Made by a program: the position numbers and the translations under genes
The notes under the pieces: model-generated
The model's input: only the letters and a program-made list of their open reading frames with translations
Database searches by the model: none
What the model was told of the DNA's origin: nothing
NCBI GenBank assembly: GCA_013140395.1
Contig: JABFSY010000468.1
Coordinates: 1 to 16,333, forward strand
Origin: Cyclobacteriaceae bacterium
GTDB lineage: Bacteria; Bacteroidota; Bacteroidia; Cytophagales; Cyclobacteriaceae
Length of the DNA stretch: 16,333 bases
Direction of reading: 5' to 3'
Shown: positions 6,829-15,913 of the stretch, one piece after another
Layout: the number at the start of each line of letters is the position of its first letter
Numbering within the stretch: position 1 is the first letter of the stretch

Positions 6829-7155
6829 ATGAACATTTATGTAGCCAACATTCCCTGGAAGGCAACCGAGGAACAAATGAAGCAGTTATTCTCCGAGTAC
6901 GGTGAAGTAAGCTCTGCGAAGATTATCATGGACAAAGTAACACAGCGTAGCCGTGGCTTTGGATTCGTAGAAATGGCTGACGACACAGCCGGAAAAAATG
7001 CTATCAATGAACTCAACGGTGCTGATTTCATGGGCAAAAATCTAGTGGTTAACGAGGCTCGCCCACGCGAAGAAGGTAGTGGTGGTGGCCGCGGTGGCAA
7101 CCGTGGTGGCGGTGGCGGTGGTTTCCGCAGGGGCGATTTCAACAGAGATTATTAA
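6829..7155 (+). CDS. RRM-type RNA-binding protein with Gly/Arg-rich tail
   Basis: Encodes 108 residues. One RNA recognition motif spans about residues 1-79, with RNP2 as IYVANI (3-8) and RNP1 as RGFGFVEM (42-49); the aromatic Tyr4, Phe44 and Phe46 are the positions that stack on RNA bases. A flexible tail (83-108) of Gly, Arg and Asn follows, ending FNRDY, resembling eukaryotic and cyanobacterial glycine-rich RNA-binding proteins, often cold-induced. I chose the ATG at 6829 because it begins directly at the first RRM strand; a start at 6763 would add 22 residues unlike the family and use part of the leader. The gene stands alone between a consensus promoter and a strong terminator, so it is a complete single-gene unit. 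Its role is probably RNA chaperone or post-transcriptional control; target RNAs are unknown. Confidence 0.9.
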   Translation: MNIYVANIPWKATEEQMKQLFSEYGEVSSAKIIMDKVTQRSRGFGFVEMADDTAGKNAINELNGADFMGKNLVVNEARPREEGSGGGRGGNRGGGGGGFRRGDFNRDY

Positions 7156-7177
7156 TCGACTTGAAATAAGAACTTTG

Positions 7178-7208
7178 ATGCCACGCCAAAAGCGTGGCAT
7201 TTTTTATT
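7178..7208 (+). terminator. Intrinsic terminator of the RRM gene
   Basis: A perfect 9-base stem, ATGCCACGC (7178-7186) and GCGTGGCAT (7192-7200), encloses the loop CAAAA and is followed by a T-rich tract (TTTTTATT). It begins 22 bases after the RRM stop codon, a textbook position. The tail runs into the gap before the DUF255 gene, so the two genes are separately transcribed. Confidence 0.9.
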
Positions 7209-7247
7209 GTATCATTTTGGAGTAAGTGACATCATCCATTGTATCGC

Positions 7248-9245
7248 ATGACAAATCCATCAAAGTCGAATCGACTGATTCACTCAACCTCGCCCTACTT
7301 ACTACAGCATGCCAGCAATCCGGTGGATTGGTTTGAGTGGAACGAAGAAGCGCTAAACAAAGCAAAGAACGAAGATAAGCCGATTCTATTAAGCATTGGA
7401 TATTCTTCGTGTCACTGGTGCCATGTGATGGCTCACCAAAGCTTTGAGAATGAAGACATCGCTCAATTGATGAACGAGCATTTCGTTTGCATCAAGTTAG
7501 ATCGGGAAGAGCGCCCCGACATAGATCAAATCTATATGGAGGCCGTTCAGGCCATGAAGCAAAATGGTGGGTGGCCATTGAATGTTTTCTTGACACCCGA
7601 TCAAAAGCCATTTTTCGGTGGTACTTACTTTCCTCCAAAGAACTGGGCACAATTACTACTTCAGATAACCAAAGCATTCAAAGAAAAAAGAAACGAAATC
7701 GAGGCATCGGCAAACGACTTGAAAAATCATTTAGGAATATCCGACCTACAGCGATTTAAAAAGTTGGAGAACAATACCTCGGTAACGCGCGAGATGTTGA
7801 ACAAGATGTTTGACACCTTGGGAAATCGGTTCGATTTTATGTTCGGGGGAATTGAAAAAGCACCCAAGTTTGTCATGCCGTCTACTTGGCTCTTTCTAGC
7901 TCGCTACTACCAGATAAGCAAAAACAAAAAAGCAATTGATATGCTTCATCTTACGCTGCAAAAGATAGCAGCGGGAGGCATCTACGACCAAATCGGTGGA
8001 GGATTTGCGCGGTATTCGGTAGACGGTGAATGGTTTGCCCCTCACTTTGAAAAAATGTTGTATGACAATGCCCAACTATTGAGTCTCTACGCTGAAGCCT
8101 ACAGCTTGACAAGCGAAAAACTCTATCGAACGGTAGTTTATGAAACAGTGCGCTGGATGGAACGGGAGATGATTCATCCAGAAGGTGGTTTTTATTCAGC
8201 ACTCGATGCAGACAGCGAAGGAGAGGAAGGCAAATTCTATGTTTGGACGCATGACGAGATCTTGACCCTACTGGGATCAGAGGCAGCGGCTTTAATCGAT
8301 TATTTTGATGTTACACCTGAAGGAAATTGGGAACACGGAAAGAATATTTTAAAGAGACAGAGTGAACGTGAACCCAACGAAAAATTAGGTGAAAGCATTA
8401 ACATACTTCTTGGAGCCAGGAACACTCGCATCAAACCAGGTCTTGATGACAAGATACTCACCGGCTGGAACGCCATGACCATTCAAGGTTTAACGGACGC
8501 TTACAAAGCATTTGGCGACAAGTATTTCTTATCAATGGCAGAACGAGCCATTGGCTTTATTGAGGCTAACTTGATCAGCGAAAACAAGATTTACCGGTCA
8601 TTCAAGGGCAGGTGTTCTACTACGACCGGATTCCTGGATGACTATGCGTCCCTGATTCAGGCATATACTTCATTGTATCAGGCAACATTCAACGAAAGTT
8701 ATCTGTCGAAAGCCAAACATTGGTGTGAAGTTACGTTGGCTGATTTTTTCGACCCATCTGAAAACTATTTTTACTTTAACAGCAATTTTGCCGAGCAGCT
8801 CATTGCGCGAAAAAAAGAAATTTTTGATAATGTAATACCCCCCTCCAATGCGGTGATGGCAAGAAACTTGTATCAACTAGGGACTCTGCTTGAAAAGTCA
8901 GAATGGCAAGACTTAGCAGAAACCATGGTCGCCCGATTATCCACCCTCATTGAATCTGAACCCATTTATATGTGTCATTGGGCAGTTCTAGCAACAGAAA
9001 TTTCTATGCCAAGTATTGAAGTGGTCATCGTAGGGGCCAGCGCTGAGCAACTAAGGAAAGAACTTGCCCAACACTATCTACCTTTTGCCACCTTCGCTGG
9101 GGCCATTAACAAAAGTGAGTTGCCTTTGCTGACCGGCAGGGAGGCAAGCGATGAAAAAACAAAAATCTATGTTTGCCAAAATAAGACTTGTCAACTTCCG
9201 GTTGATTCTGTGAAGGCAGCGTTAATCCAATTGAATGCAATCTGA
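7248..9245 (+). CDS. DUF255 / YyaL-type thioredoxin-domain protein with (alpha/alpha)6 barrel
   Basis: Encodes 665 residues from the ATG at 7248; a TTG at 7239 would add only three. The start [21 protein letters not shown] is the family's conserved opening. A thioredoxin-like domain (about 1-165) carries a CHWC motif (Cys55-His56-Trp57-Cys58) in '[11 protein letters not shown]', then [19 protein letters not shown] and GGTYFPP. The remainder resembles an alpha/alpha-toroid of the N-acylglucosamine-2-epimerase/glycosidase type, with conserved blocks [46 protein letters not shown] and [11 protein letters not shown]. Homologues run from bacteria (YyaL) to animals (SPATA20), and the reaction is not established to my knowledge. 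No signal peptide is present, so it is cytoplasmic. The NamZ-like gene starts three bases after its stop, indicating one transcript and coupled translation. Confidence 0.9.
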   Translation: MTNPSKSNRLIHSTSPYLLQHASNPVDWFEWNEEALNKAKNEDKPILLSIGYSSCHWCHVMAHQSFENEDIAQLMNEHFVCIKLDREERPDIDQIYMEAVQAMKQNGGWPLNVFLTPDQKPFFGGTYFPPKNWAQLLLQITKAFKEKRNEIEASANDLKNHLGISDLQRFKKLENNTSVTREMLNKMFDTLGNRFDFMFGGIEKAPKFVMPSTWLFLARYYQISKNKKAIDMLHLTLQKIAAGGIYDQIGGGFARYSVDGEWFAPHFEKMLYDNAQLLSLYAEAYSLTSEKLYRTVVYETVRWMEREMIHPEGGFYSALDADSEGEEGKFYVWTHDEILTLLGSEAAALIDYFDVTPEGNWEHGKNILKRQSEREPNEKLGESINILLGARNTRIKPGLDDKILTGWNAMTIQGLTDAYKAFGDKYFLSMAERAIGFIEANLISENKIYRSFKGRCSTTTGFLDDYASLIQAYTSLYQATFNESYLSKAKHWCEVTLADFFDPSENYFYFNSNFAEQLIARKKEIFDNVIPPSNAVMARNLYQLGTLLEKSEWQDLAETMVARLSTLIESEPIYMCHWAVLATEISMPSIEVVIVGASAEQLRKELAQHYLPFATFAGAINKSELPLLTGREASDEKTKIYVCQNKTCQLPVDSVKAALIQLNAI

Positions 9246-9248
9246 CAA

Positions 9249-10391
9249 ATGTTAGGGGTTGATTGTTTTACTGAGAACTATGCCCAGCTGAAAGGTCGTC
9301 CGTTGGGTTTGCTCACGAATCACGCTACATTTTCTGGGTCTGGGTATCCAGTCGCTCATGAACTTTTACGCCAAGGTTTCTCAATCAAAAAACTATTTTC
9401 TCCTGAACATGGCATTCTATCACAAGGGGAAGATGGAATGGCACAAAAAAACACCTATGACCCCTACACTAAACTTCCTATCGTAAGTCTTTACGGAGAA
9501 AGCATGAAACCACATTCCAGTGATCTGGAAGACATCGATATCATACTGATCGATCTGCCCAATATTGGCTGCCGCTTTTACACGTATTGGTGGACGATCA
9601 CCCATATGCTGGAAGCTTGCGTGGCAAACAGAAAAAAAATAATTGTGTTGGACAGACCCAACCTTAGTCAACGTAGTCTAGATAGTATCGAAGGACCCAT
9701 GCTAGAACCAAGTTGTCAGTCTTTTCTCGGACGTTGGCCAATGCCCATTACATTTTCACAATCTTTTGGAGATTTGACCCGGTGGTTCATTCATGAAAGG
9801 CACCTAGACATCGATTGGGAAGTTATTTCTTTTAATGACGACAAGGAGCTGCCATTTATCCCTCCCTCACCATCAATGAATGATATACAAGCCGTTTGGC
9901 TCTACCCTTGCACAGGTTTGTTTGAAGGCCTGAATTTAAATACGGGAAGAGGAACGTCATTTCCCTTCCGGGTTATCGGTGCGCCCTGGCTCAACGCAAT
10001 TCAACTACATCGTGATTTCGAAAGCAATAACTTTGAAGGGGTCGAATCTTTCCCCTACTCCTATCAACCGATGTGGAGTACCTATGCCAACGAATTTTGT
10101 TACGGTTTGTATTTTCATGTTACCAACCACAAAGAATTCAGTCCCGTTAAAGTTGGGTTGTGGTTGATGAATTACCTTTCCGTTCACTATTCATCACAAT
10201 TGAAGCCAGCTATTTACCCAACTGCTGCCAACCCAAGTGGTCAAAAGCATCTGGATCTTCTCCTGGGGATCCCAAACGCATATGATGTGTTTTGTGGAGG
10301 CAAATCCATTGACAACACCACTATTGAAAAGTTGACCGATGCAAAAGGATGGTCCGTAAATGTGTCAATATTTCTGGCTTCGCGAGTGTAG
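9249..10391 (+). CDS. DUF1343 / NamZ-like exo-beta-N-acetylmuramidase
   Basis: Encodes 380 residues. Family blocks in order are GRPLGLLTNHA (16-26), LFSPEHGI (49-56), LPIVSLYGESMKP (76-88), IDIILIDLPNIGCRFYTY (96-113), VLDRPN (133-138), PSPSMND (206-212), YPCTGLFEGLNLNTGRGTSFPFRVIGAPW (219-247) and a C-terminal domain. This family (GH171) includes Bacillus NamZ/YbbC and the Tannerella enzyme, which release N-acetylmuramic acid from the non-reducing ends of peptidoglycan fragments. The conserved Glu53 of PEHG is a likely active-site residue. Unlike many homologues it has no signal peptide: the reading begins directly at the family's 'GvD-f' strand. That suggests action in the cytoplasm on imported muropeptides. 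It is separated by three bases from the DUF255 gene, so they share a transcript. The substrate assignment comes from the family. Confidence 0.82.
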   Translation: MLGVDCFTENYAQLKGRPLGLLTNHATFSGSGYPVAHELLRQGFSIKKLFSPEHGILSQGEDGMAQKNTYDPYTKLPIVSLYGESMKPHSSDLEDIDIILIDLPNIGCRFYTYWWTITHMLEACVANRKKIIVLDRPNLSQRSLDSIEGPMLEPSCQSFLGRWPMPITFSQSFGDLTRWFIHERHLDIDWEVISFNDDKELPFIPPSPSMNDIQAVWLYPCTGLFEGLNLNTGRGTSFPFRVIGAPWLNAIQLHRDFESNNFEGVESFPYSYQPMWSTYANEFCYGLYFHVTNHKEFSPVKVGLWLMNYLSVHYSSQLKPAIYPTAANPSGQKHLDLLLGIPNAYDVFCGGKSIDNTTIEKLTDAKGWSVNVSIFLASRV

Positions 10392-10412
10392 CTGCCGATC
10401 GAAAATTAGTGA

Positions 10413-10420
10413 TAGTTTTG
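10413..10420 (+). promoter_or_regulatory. Possible -7 element upstream of priA
   Basis: TAGTTTTG matches the Bacteroidota -7 consensus TAnnTTTG and lies 32 bases before the priA ATG, in the 61-base gap after the NamZ-like gene. No matching TTTG is found about 21 bases upstream, so this is half a promoter at best. priA could equally be read through from the preceding genes. Confidence 0.3.
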
Positions 10421-10452
10421 TTGATGCAATTTATAGGATCAGCTGCAAGTAA

Positions 10453-12957
10453 ATGACAACCGGTGAATTACCATTCGAAGAACCCTCGACACTTTTTGCC
10501 GACTTGATTATACCTGTCCCGATTCCTCGTTTATTTACCTACCGTGTACCTAAGCTTTTAAATGAAAAAATCAGAACCGGCCAGCGAGTAATTGTTCCTT
10601 TCGGCAAAAAGAAAATAGTTACAGGTATCATTTTTTCTGTTCACCAGAATTCTCCAAAAGACTATGAGGCGAAGTCAATACTCGAGCTATTAGACGAGAG
10701 TGAAGTAATCTACCCCCAGCAATTCAAACTCTATCAATGGATAGCCGACTACTACCTATGTACACTTGGGGAAGTAATGATTGCTGCTTTGCCATCTGGC
10801 CTAAAACTATCGAGCGAATCAAAAGTTCAAATCAACCCAAATTTTGATCCAGACCATACTTCCTTTGAGTTTTCAGAAAAAGAGCGGGTGCTGCTTCATA
10901 GATTACAGAAGAGCTCGTTGAGTTATACCGAAGTGACTACCTTACTCAATTCAAAAAACATTTATGTTCTTCTTAGATCACTGGTGAGCAAGGCATCCAT
11001 TATTTTATACGAGGAGATTAAAGAAAAATACAAGCCTAAAACTGAAAAACATGTTCGTTTAGTTCCAGAGTATGTAAAAAAGAAAAGTTTAGAAAATCTC
11101 TTCGAAAACTTATCGGCAAAACCGAAGCAGGAGGAGGTTATCCTATTGTATCTTCAAGAAGTTCCGGCTTTTACTCACCCCGAGCTAAATCAACGAGGGA
11201 TGGCGAAATCTATATTGCTGGCGAAAGAAATTTCACCGGCAGCTTACGCTAGTTTAGTTAAAGGGAAGATTCTGGAAGAATTCGAAATTGCGGTTCCTCG
11301 ATTTGGGTTCGAAGACCCTGTGCAGATGGCGCCTCTACTTCTGAGTGAAAACCAACAGATTGCCCGAAACGATGTCCTATCGGGACTCAATGAAAAAGGT
11401 ACGGTTCTATTGCATGGCGTTACCGGAAGTGGCAAGACCGAAATCTACATCGACCTCATCAAGCGGGCTTTGGACGGTGGGAATCAAGTACTTTACTTGT
11501 TGCCGGAAATCGCCCTTACCACTCAAATTGTATTTCGCTTAAAAAAGATATTTGGAAGCTTGATGGGAGTCTATCATTCTAAATTTTCTGACAATGAGCG
11601 AGTGGAGGTTTGGAATGGCATTCTTTCCGGGAAATTTAAATTAGTGATTGGAGTTCGTTCTTCCATCTTTCTTCCCTTTGACAATTTGGGGCTCATTATT
11701 GTGGATGAAGAACATGACTCTTCGTACAAACAACACGAGCCAGCTCCTCGCTATCATGCGCGAGATGTGGCAATGGTTATGGCACAGATTCACCATGCTA
11801 AAGTTATCGTGGGCAGTGCTACGCCTTCGGTCGAATCTTTCTACCACGCACAATCAGGGCGTTTTGGACTGGTTACGCTTGCCGAACGTTTTGGTGAAGC
11901 TCAACTACCAGAAATACTCTTTGCGGATTTAGCAAAAGAGAAAAAAAGGAAAACAATGAAAGGCGAGTTTGCATCGCTGCTTGTCAATGAAATAAAAGAG
12001 TCCTTATCAAAAAAAGAACAGGTTATACTTTTTCAAAATAGACGAGGCTATTCCCCGATGGTGGAATGCGAAGATTGCGGTTGGGTACCTAAGTGTATCA
12101 ATTGTTCTGTAAGTCTCACTTACCACCAATACCGACATGCCATGATTTGCCATTATTGCGGGTACAAAGAAGACTTGCCAAGCCAATGTCCATCCTGCTC
12201 ATCGAAGAGAATTAAGTCGTTGGGATACGGCACCGAGAAACTGGAAGAAGAATTGAAGCTCTATTTTCCAGACGCGAAAATTCAACGAATGGATTTAGAT
12301 ACCACGCGGTCAAAATCCGGTTATGAATCGATCATCAATAGCTTTGAAAAAGGGGAAACAGATATTCTAGTAGGCACTCAAATGGTCACCAAAGGCCTCG
12401 ACTTTGATAAGGTCAACCTGGTAGGGGTCTTTGATGCCGATCGTATGATGCATTTTCCCGACTTCCGATCCTACGAAAGGGCTTTTCAGTTGATCACTCA
12501 GGTAAGCGGACGATCTGGCCGAAGGGAGAAAAAAGGAAAAGTTGTGATCCAAACATCAAATCCGGAACATCCGCTTTTCGCCTTTGTGATAAAACATAAC
12601 GTGATCGGATTTGTTCAAGAACAATTGATTGATCGGCAAGAGTTCTTTTACCCACCGTTCTCCCGGTTGATTGAAGTCACCATCAAGCATGCAAACAAAA
12701 CGGTAGCAAGTGAGATTGCCCATAGGCTGAGCGATCTACTCATGAAAAAAGAAAAGGGTATTAAAATTATCGGGCCTGGCGAGCCTATGATATCAAAAAT
12801 AAGAAATGAGTTCTTAATGTCGGTGTTGATTAAAATTGGGCGCGATCAGGGGAAACTAGGTGACATCAAGAAGCAATTGTATGACATGGCAGAGAATTTG
12901 AAGGAAATACGAGAGTTCAGAAACGCTAAGATCGTCTTCGATGTCGATCCGGCTTGA
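10453..12957 (+). CDS. priA: Primosomal protein N' (replication restart helicase PriA)
   Basis: Encodes 834 residues. PriA recognises stalled or collapsed replication forks, unwinds the lagging-strand arm 3' to 5' and starts reloading of the replicative helicase. The N-terminal DNA-binding domain (about 13-115) opens with FADLIIPVPIPRLFTYRVP and reaches YYLCTLGEVMIAALP. The helicase core shows Walker A GVTGSGKTE (322-330), LLPEIALT (349-356), motif II DEEH (418-421), motif III GSATPS (454-459), GTQMVTKGLDF (641-651) and motif VI QVSGRSGR (683-690). Between the lobes lies the two-zinc site with eight cysteines at 539, 542, 548, 551, 566, 569, 579 and 582. Length and motif order are normal and nothing is missing. 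Start at ATG 10453 follows an A-rich stretch; the first 12 residues look dispensable. Confidence 0.96.
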   Translation: MTTGELPFEEPSTLFADLIIPVPIPRLFTYRVPKLLNEKIRTGQRVIVPFGKKKIVTGIIFSVHQNSPKDYEAKSILELLDESEVIYPQQFKLYQWIADYYLCTLGEVMIAALPSGLKLSSESKVQINPNFDPDHTSFEFSEKERVLLHRLQKSSLSYTEVTTLLNSKNIYVLLRSLVSKASIILYEEIKEKYKPKTEKHVRLVPEYVKKKSLENLFENLSAKPKQEEVILLYLQEVPAFTHPELNQRGMAKSILLAKEISPAAYASLVKGKILEEFEIAVPRFGFEDPVQMAPLLLSENQQIARNDVLSGLNEKGTVLLHGVTGSGKTEIYIDLIKRALDGGNQVLYLLPEIALTTQIVFRLKKIFGSLMGVYHSKFSDNERVEVWNGILSGKFKLVIGVRSSIFLPFDNLGLIIVDEEHDSSYKQHEPAPRYHARDVAMVMAQIHHAKVIVGSATPSVESFYHAQSGRFGLVTLAERFGEAQLPEILFADLAKEKKRKTMKGEFASLLVNEIKESLSKKEQVILFQNRRGYSPMVECEDCGWVPKCINCSVSLTYHQYRHAMICHYCGYKEDLPSQCPSCSSKRIKSLGYGTEKLEEELKLYFPDAKIQRMDLDTTRSKSGYESIINSFEKGETDILVGTQMVTKGLDFDKVNLVGVFDADRMMHFPDFRSYERAFQLITQVSGRSGRREKKGKVVIQTSNPEHPLFAFVIKHNVIGFVQEQLIDRQEFFYPPFSRLIEVTIKHANKTVASEIAHRLSDLLMKKEKGIKIIGPGEPMISKIRNEFLMSVLIKIGRDQGKLGDIKKQLYDMAENLKEIREFRNAKIVFDVDPA

Positions 12958-13015
12958 TTTCTTACATGATTACAAATTCTCAAAAAAAATAACATATCCA
13001 AAGGTAGTATATGAT

Positions 13016-13023
13016 TACATTTG
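13016..13023 (+). promoter_or_regulatory. Possible -7 element upstream of the histidine kinase
   Basis: TACATTTG exactly fits the Bacteroidota -7 consensus TAnnTTTG in the 85-base gap between priA and the kinase gene, 19 bases before the kinase ATG. No TTTG lies at the expected -33 distance. If used, the kinase would have a leader of roughly a dozen bases. Confidence 0.33.
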
Positions 13024-13042
13024 AAAATAAGCCCTGAATAGG

Positions 13043-14518
13043 ATGTCACCTGTAGAGCGCTATTTTACTCCTCACCTTTCCGGTACGACAGATAAGGTAT
13101 CGCGACTCATCTCGCTACAAATCAAGTTTTCGCTGATATCCATTGGCTTTGCTATTGGCTACTTCATTATGTCCTATTTCAACGGATTTGTGATGGCGCG
13201 CTACCTGATGGTCGTTTCAACTGTGTTGTTCTTAATTCAGCTTTTTGCATTCAAACTTCAACTCATTTCTTTACGTGTTACATCTCATGCCTTTGTTTGC
13301 ATTTGTTGGTTGATCGTATTAGTACTGTCAGTTGCCTCGGGTGGGATACATTCATTTGTTTTACCATGGATATCACTCATCCCCATACTCGGCCTGGTAT
13401 TACTGAGTAAAAAAGCTACCTGGTCATGGGGTGCATTGGGATTCATTACGGTTGTAGTGCTAACCCAGGTAGAAGCTGGCCGGTTCATCCCAGCAAAATT
13501 ACTAATGACAAGCAATAATCTTTTGACAGCTTCCCTCCATATCGGTCTTCAATTCATTATTCTAACACTTACCTATATTTTTGACCGACAACAGAATGCA
13601 TTGATCGAAAAGATAGAGCAACAAAACGAAAAATTATTATCATCTAAAGAGGAAATGGCTGCTCAGAATGAAGAGTTGATTCAAAGCCAGGAGGAACTAG
13701 CCAGTCAGCGAGATACGATGGAGGACCAGAATCGCACCTTGGAAGAGGCACGAAAAGTAATCGAGATACAACATCAAATTCTTTTGGAAAAAAATGAAGG
13801 CCTTGAAACCGAAATCAAAAAAAGAACACAAGACCTGGTAGACTATAACCAACAGCTGGAACAGTTCGCGTTCATGTCATCTCACAATCTGCGTGCGCCA
13901 ATCTCCCGCATCCTCGGCCTGGGCAATTTACTTGAGATAACGACTAATGAAGTCGATACTGTCAAAATAAAGCAGGGTTTGATTACATCAGCTCGCGAAT
14001 TGGATCGCGTTGTGAAAGACTTGAATACCATCTTAGAAATTCGAAAAAACACGATCTCTTCTGTCCAAGAAATCAATCTGGTAGAAGAATTAAACTTGAT
14101 CAAATTGAATCTCGAGAAAGATATCTCAGAAACTGATACCCGTTTGTTGGTTGATTTTTCTGCTGCACCCACCATTCGAACGGTAAGGCCTTATTTGGAT
14201 AGTATTATTATCAATTTAATATCAAATGCCATTAAGTATCGGCATCCAGATCGAAAGCCTGTTGTTGAAATAAAATCAGGATTGCGTGGAAATCTTTTCT
14301 TTCTGGAGGTAAAAGATAACGGGGTTGGGATTGATCTGGACACTTATGGTCATAAAATTTTTACTCTTTACAGCCGCTTTCACAATCATGTGGAAGGCAA
14401 AGGGCTCGGGTTGTATTTGGTAAAAACGCAGTGTGAGGCTTTGGGGGCAAGTGTAACTGTAACAAGCAGTTTAGCAATAGGCACCACGTTTACCGCCTCG
14501 TTTAAACCTAGTACATAA
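13043..14518 (+). CDS. Membrane sensor histidine kinase with long coiled coil
   Basis: Encodes 491 residues. Six hydrophobic spans (about 25-44, 50-69, 80-100, 104-122, 128-144, 158-180) form a sensor without a large extracellular domain, implying a signal sensed in or near the membrane. A coiled coil rich in Gln and Glu follows (184-265). The dimerisation/phospho-acceptor domain carries the H-box FMSSHNLRAPISRI, with phosphorylated His281. The ATP-binding domain has the N-box NLISNAIKYR (Asn395), G1 DNGVGID (425-431), an F-box-like FTLYSRF (440-446) and G2 GKGLGLYLVK (452-461). All catalytic boxes are present, so it should be active. The SHNLRAPI type of H-box is common in Bacteroidota. No response regulator lies beside it: priA is upstream and surE converges with four bases between the stops. 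Signal and partner are unknown. Confidence 0.9.
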   Translation: MSPVERYFTPHLSGTTDKVSRLISLQIKFSLISIGFAIGYFIMSYFNGFVMARYLMVVSTVLFLIQLFAFKLQLISLRVTSHAFVCICWLIVLVLSVASGGIHSFVLPWISLIPILGLVLLSKKATWSWGALGFITVVVLTQVEAGRFIPAKLLMTSNNLLTASLHIGLQFIILTLTYIFDRQQNALIEKIEQQNEKLLSSKEEMAAQNEELIQSQEELASQRDTMEDQNRTLEEARKVIEIQHQILLEKNEGLETEIKKRTQDLVDYNQQLEQFAFMSSHNLRAPISRILGLGNLLEITTNEVDTVKIKQGLITSARELDRVVKDLNTILEIRKNTISSVQEINLVEELNLIKLNLEKDISETDTRLLVDFSAAPTIRTVRPYLDSIIINLISNAIKYRHPDRKPVVEIKSGLRGNLFFLEVKDNGVGIDLDTYGHKIFTLYSRFHNHVEGKGLGLYLVKTQCEALGASVTVTSSLAIGTTFTASFKPST

Positions 14519-14522
14519 TGAA

Positions 14523-15302
14523 TTAACGGAGAATGTCCCAGTCTTCATTTAGCTGCGCGATGGCTTGATGTGCCGTCAGATCAAACTGGCAAGGAACCAC
14601 TGACACATAGTTATTAGCAATTGCCCATTCATCATTATCCTCCGCTTTGTCGAAATTGACAAAGTTGCCTGTCATCCAAAAATAAGAACGCCCGTAAGGA
14701 TCAAATCGCTGATCAAACTCTTCCACCCATTTGGCATTTGCTTGTCTGCCTACGCGAATGCCTTTGATTTCCTCCTGTCTTTTAGCTGGAATATTCACGT
14801 TCAACGCAACTCCTTTCGGAAGTCCCTTTTTCAACACTTGTTCGGCAATTTTTTTTACAAAGGGTGCCGTGTGTGAAAAATCGGCTTTGTGGCTGTAGTC
14901 GCACAATGAAAAACCGATGGCCGGCACTCCTTCGATGGCACCTTCAATCGCTGCAGACATCGTTCCCGAGTACAAGACACTGATGCTTGTATTACTTCCG
15001 TGATTTATTCCACTTACGACAACATCGGGCTGACGCTCATCTTTCAGGACAAAGTGCCGTGCCATTTTTATACAATCCGCGGGTGTACCACTGCACTCAA
15101 AGGCACGAACGCCTTCAAAAATAAATGATTCATTTAGTCGTAGTGTATCACCTACCGTAATGGCATGACCCATTCCAGATTGGGGACCATCAGGAGCTAC
15201 CACAATCACTTCACCCAACTCTTTCATAACATTTACGAGGTTCAAAATGCCTCGAGACGTAATGCCATCATCATTAGAAACTAAAATCAACGGTCTTACC
15301 AT
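14523..15302 (-). CDS. surE: 5'/3'-nucleotidase SurE
   Basis: Encodes 259 residues. SurE removes phosphate from nucleoside 5'- and 3'-monophosphates (and in some species short polyphosphate) in the cytoplasm, using a divalent metal. Its metal site is intact: Asp11-Asp12 in ILVSNDDGI, Ser42 in GPQSGMG and Asn100 in VSGINHGSN, matching the Asp-Asp-Ser-Asn set of characterised SurE proteins. Other family blocks are GTPADCI (72-78), YSGTMSAAIEG and ALNVNIP. Length is typical. It begins two bases after the stop of the exported 202-residue gene and is the last gene of a three-gene operon with the riboflavin gene. The AAAAAGG before its ATG, overlapping the upstream gene's end, may aid ribosome binding. 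The kinase gene ends four bases away on the other strand. Confidence 0.95.
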   Translation of the reverse strand: MVRPLILVSNDDGITSRGILNLVNVMKELGEVIVVAPDGPQSGMGHAITVGDTLRLNESFIFEGVRAFECSGTPADCIKMARHFVLKDERQPDVVVSGINHGSNTSISVLYSGTMSAAIEGAIEGVPAIGFSLCDYSHKADFSHTAPFVKKIAEQVLKKGLPKGVALNVNIPAKRQEEIKGIRVGRQANAKWVEEFDQRFDPYGRSYFWMTGNFVNFDKAEDNDEWAIANNYVSVVPCQFDLTAHQAIAQLNEDWDILR

Positions 15303-15304
15303 AA

Positions 15305-15913
15305 TTACCTTTTTACAAATAATGAATTGTAGTAGTCCACAATTCGAATCAATTCATACTTATCATCAAAATCCAACCTATTAACTTTGGCATATTCCTT
15401 TATTTCCGGCTCCTTATTCTCCATGGCAGCTAGCCAGTCTGATTTTCTGCCGACAAAATCTTCAATGACACCATTAGGTTTGAGGAGGTAGAACTGGTTG
15501 ACCAAGACTAATGTGCTATAGGTGCCATAATAGTAGAATGGCGAAGATACAGTCCTATACTCCAATTTCTCACGTGCCAGCACAGTGAGTTTACCTTCAC
15601 AAAGAAGTTCAAAAAATACAGGTGTCTTATAGGTATTATTTTGTGAATAGGGTAAGGAATAGAATTGACGATATCGTTTTACTGAAGCATCAAAAATTTC
15701 GAACGTCAGCACTTTTCGTGCCGTAAAGCTCTCCAGCTTATTTTGTTTTTTTACCTGTATGAAATCATTCTGTATATCATATTTCAGCAACCCCTTAATA
15801 GTATCACTGGTTTCTAATACGACTTTGCCTTCATGCCAAAGCTCAAACGCATACTGTTGAGCAGCTGCAGCGAAAGAGATGATGAAACAAATGAAAAAAA
15901 TATACCGCTTCAT
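15305..15913 (-). CDS. Exported protein of unknown function, 202 aa
   Basis: I do not recognise a characterised family. The N-terminus is a signal peptide: Lys2-Arg3, hydrophobic 4-17, and cleavage likely after AAA/AQ near residues 17-19. The mature protein opens with a strand-rich segment 'YAFELWHEGKVVLETSDTIKGLLKYDIQNDFIQVK', which looks like the beta-meander of small periplasmic proteins of Bacteroidota that begin 'G-v-l--G-v-Y----d-v-v'. It is rich in Tyr and Phe and finishes with a charged helical part (about 164-202). No lipobox Cys, transmembrane span or catalytic motif is evident. Its ATG overlaps the stop of the riboflavin gene by one base (TAATG), and surE begins two bases after its own stop, so it is firmly inside that operon even though it is exported and its neighbours are cytoplasmic. 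Confidence 0.7.
   Translation of the reverse strand: MKRYIFFICFIISFAAAAQQYAFELWHEGKVVLETSDTIKGLLKYDIQNDFIQVKKQNKLESFTARKVLTFEIFDASVKRYRQFYSLPYSQNNTYKTPVFFELLCEGKLTVLAREKLEYRTVSSPFYYYGTYSTLVLVNQFYLLKPNGVIEDFVGRKSDWLAAMENKEPEIKEYAKVNRLDFDDKYELIRIVDYYNSLFVKR

Noticed and set aside
6837..7142. Proline-rich frame on the - strand opposite the RRM gene
   Set aside because: The proline and arginine runs are simply the complement of the Gly/Arg-rich codons of the RRM tail.
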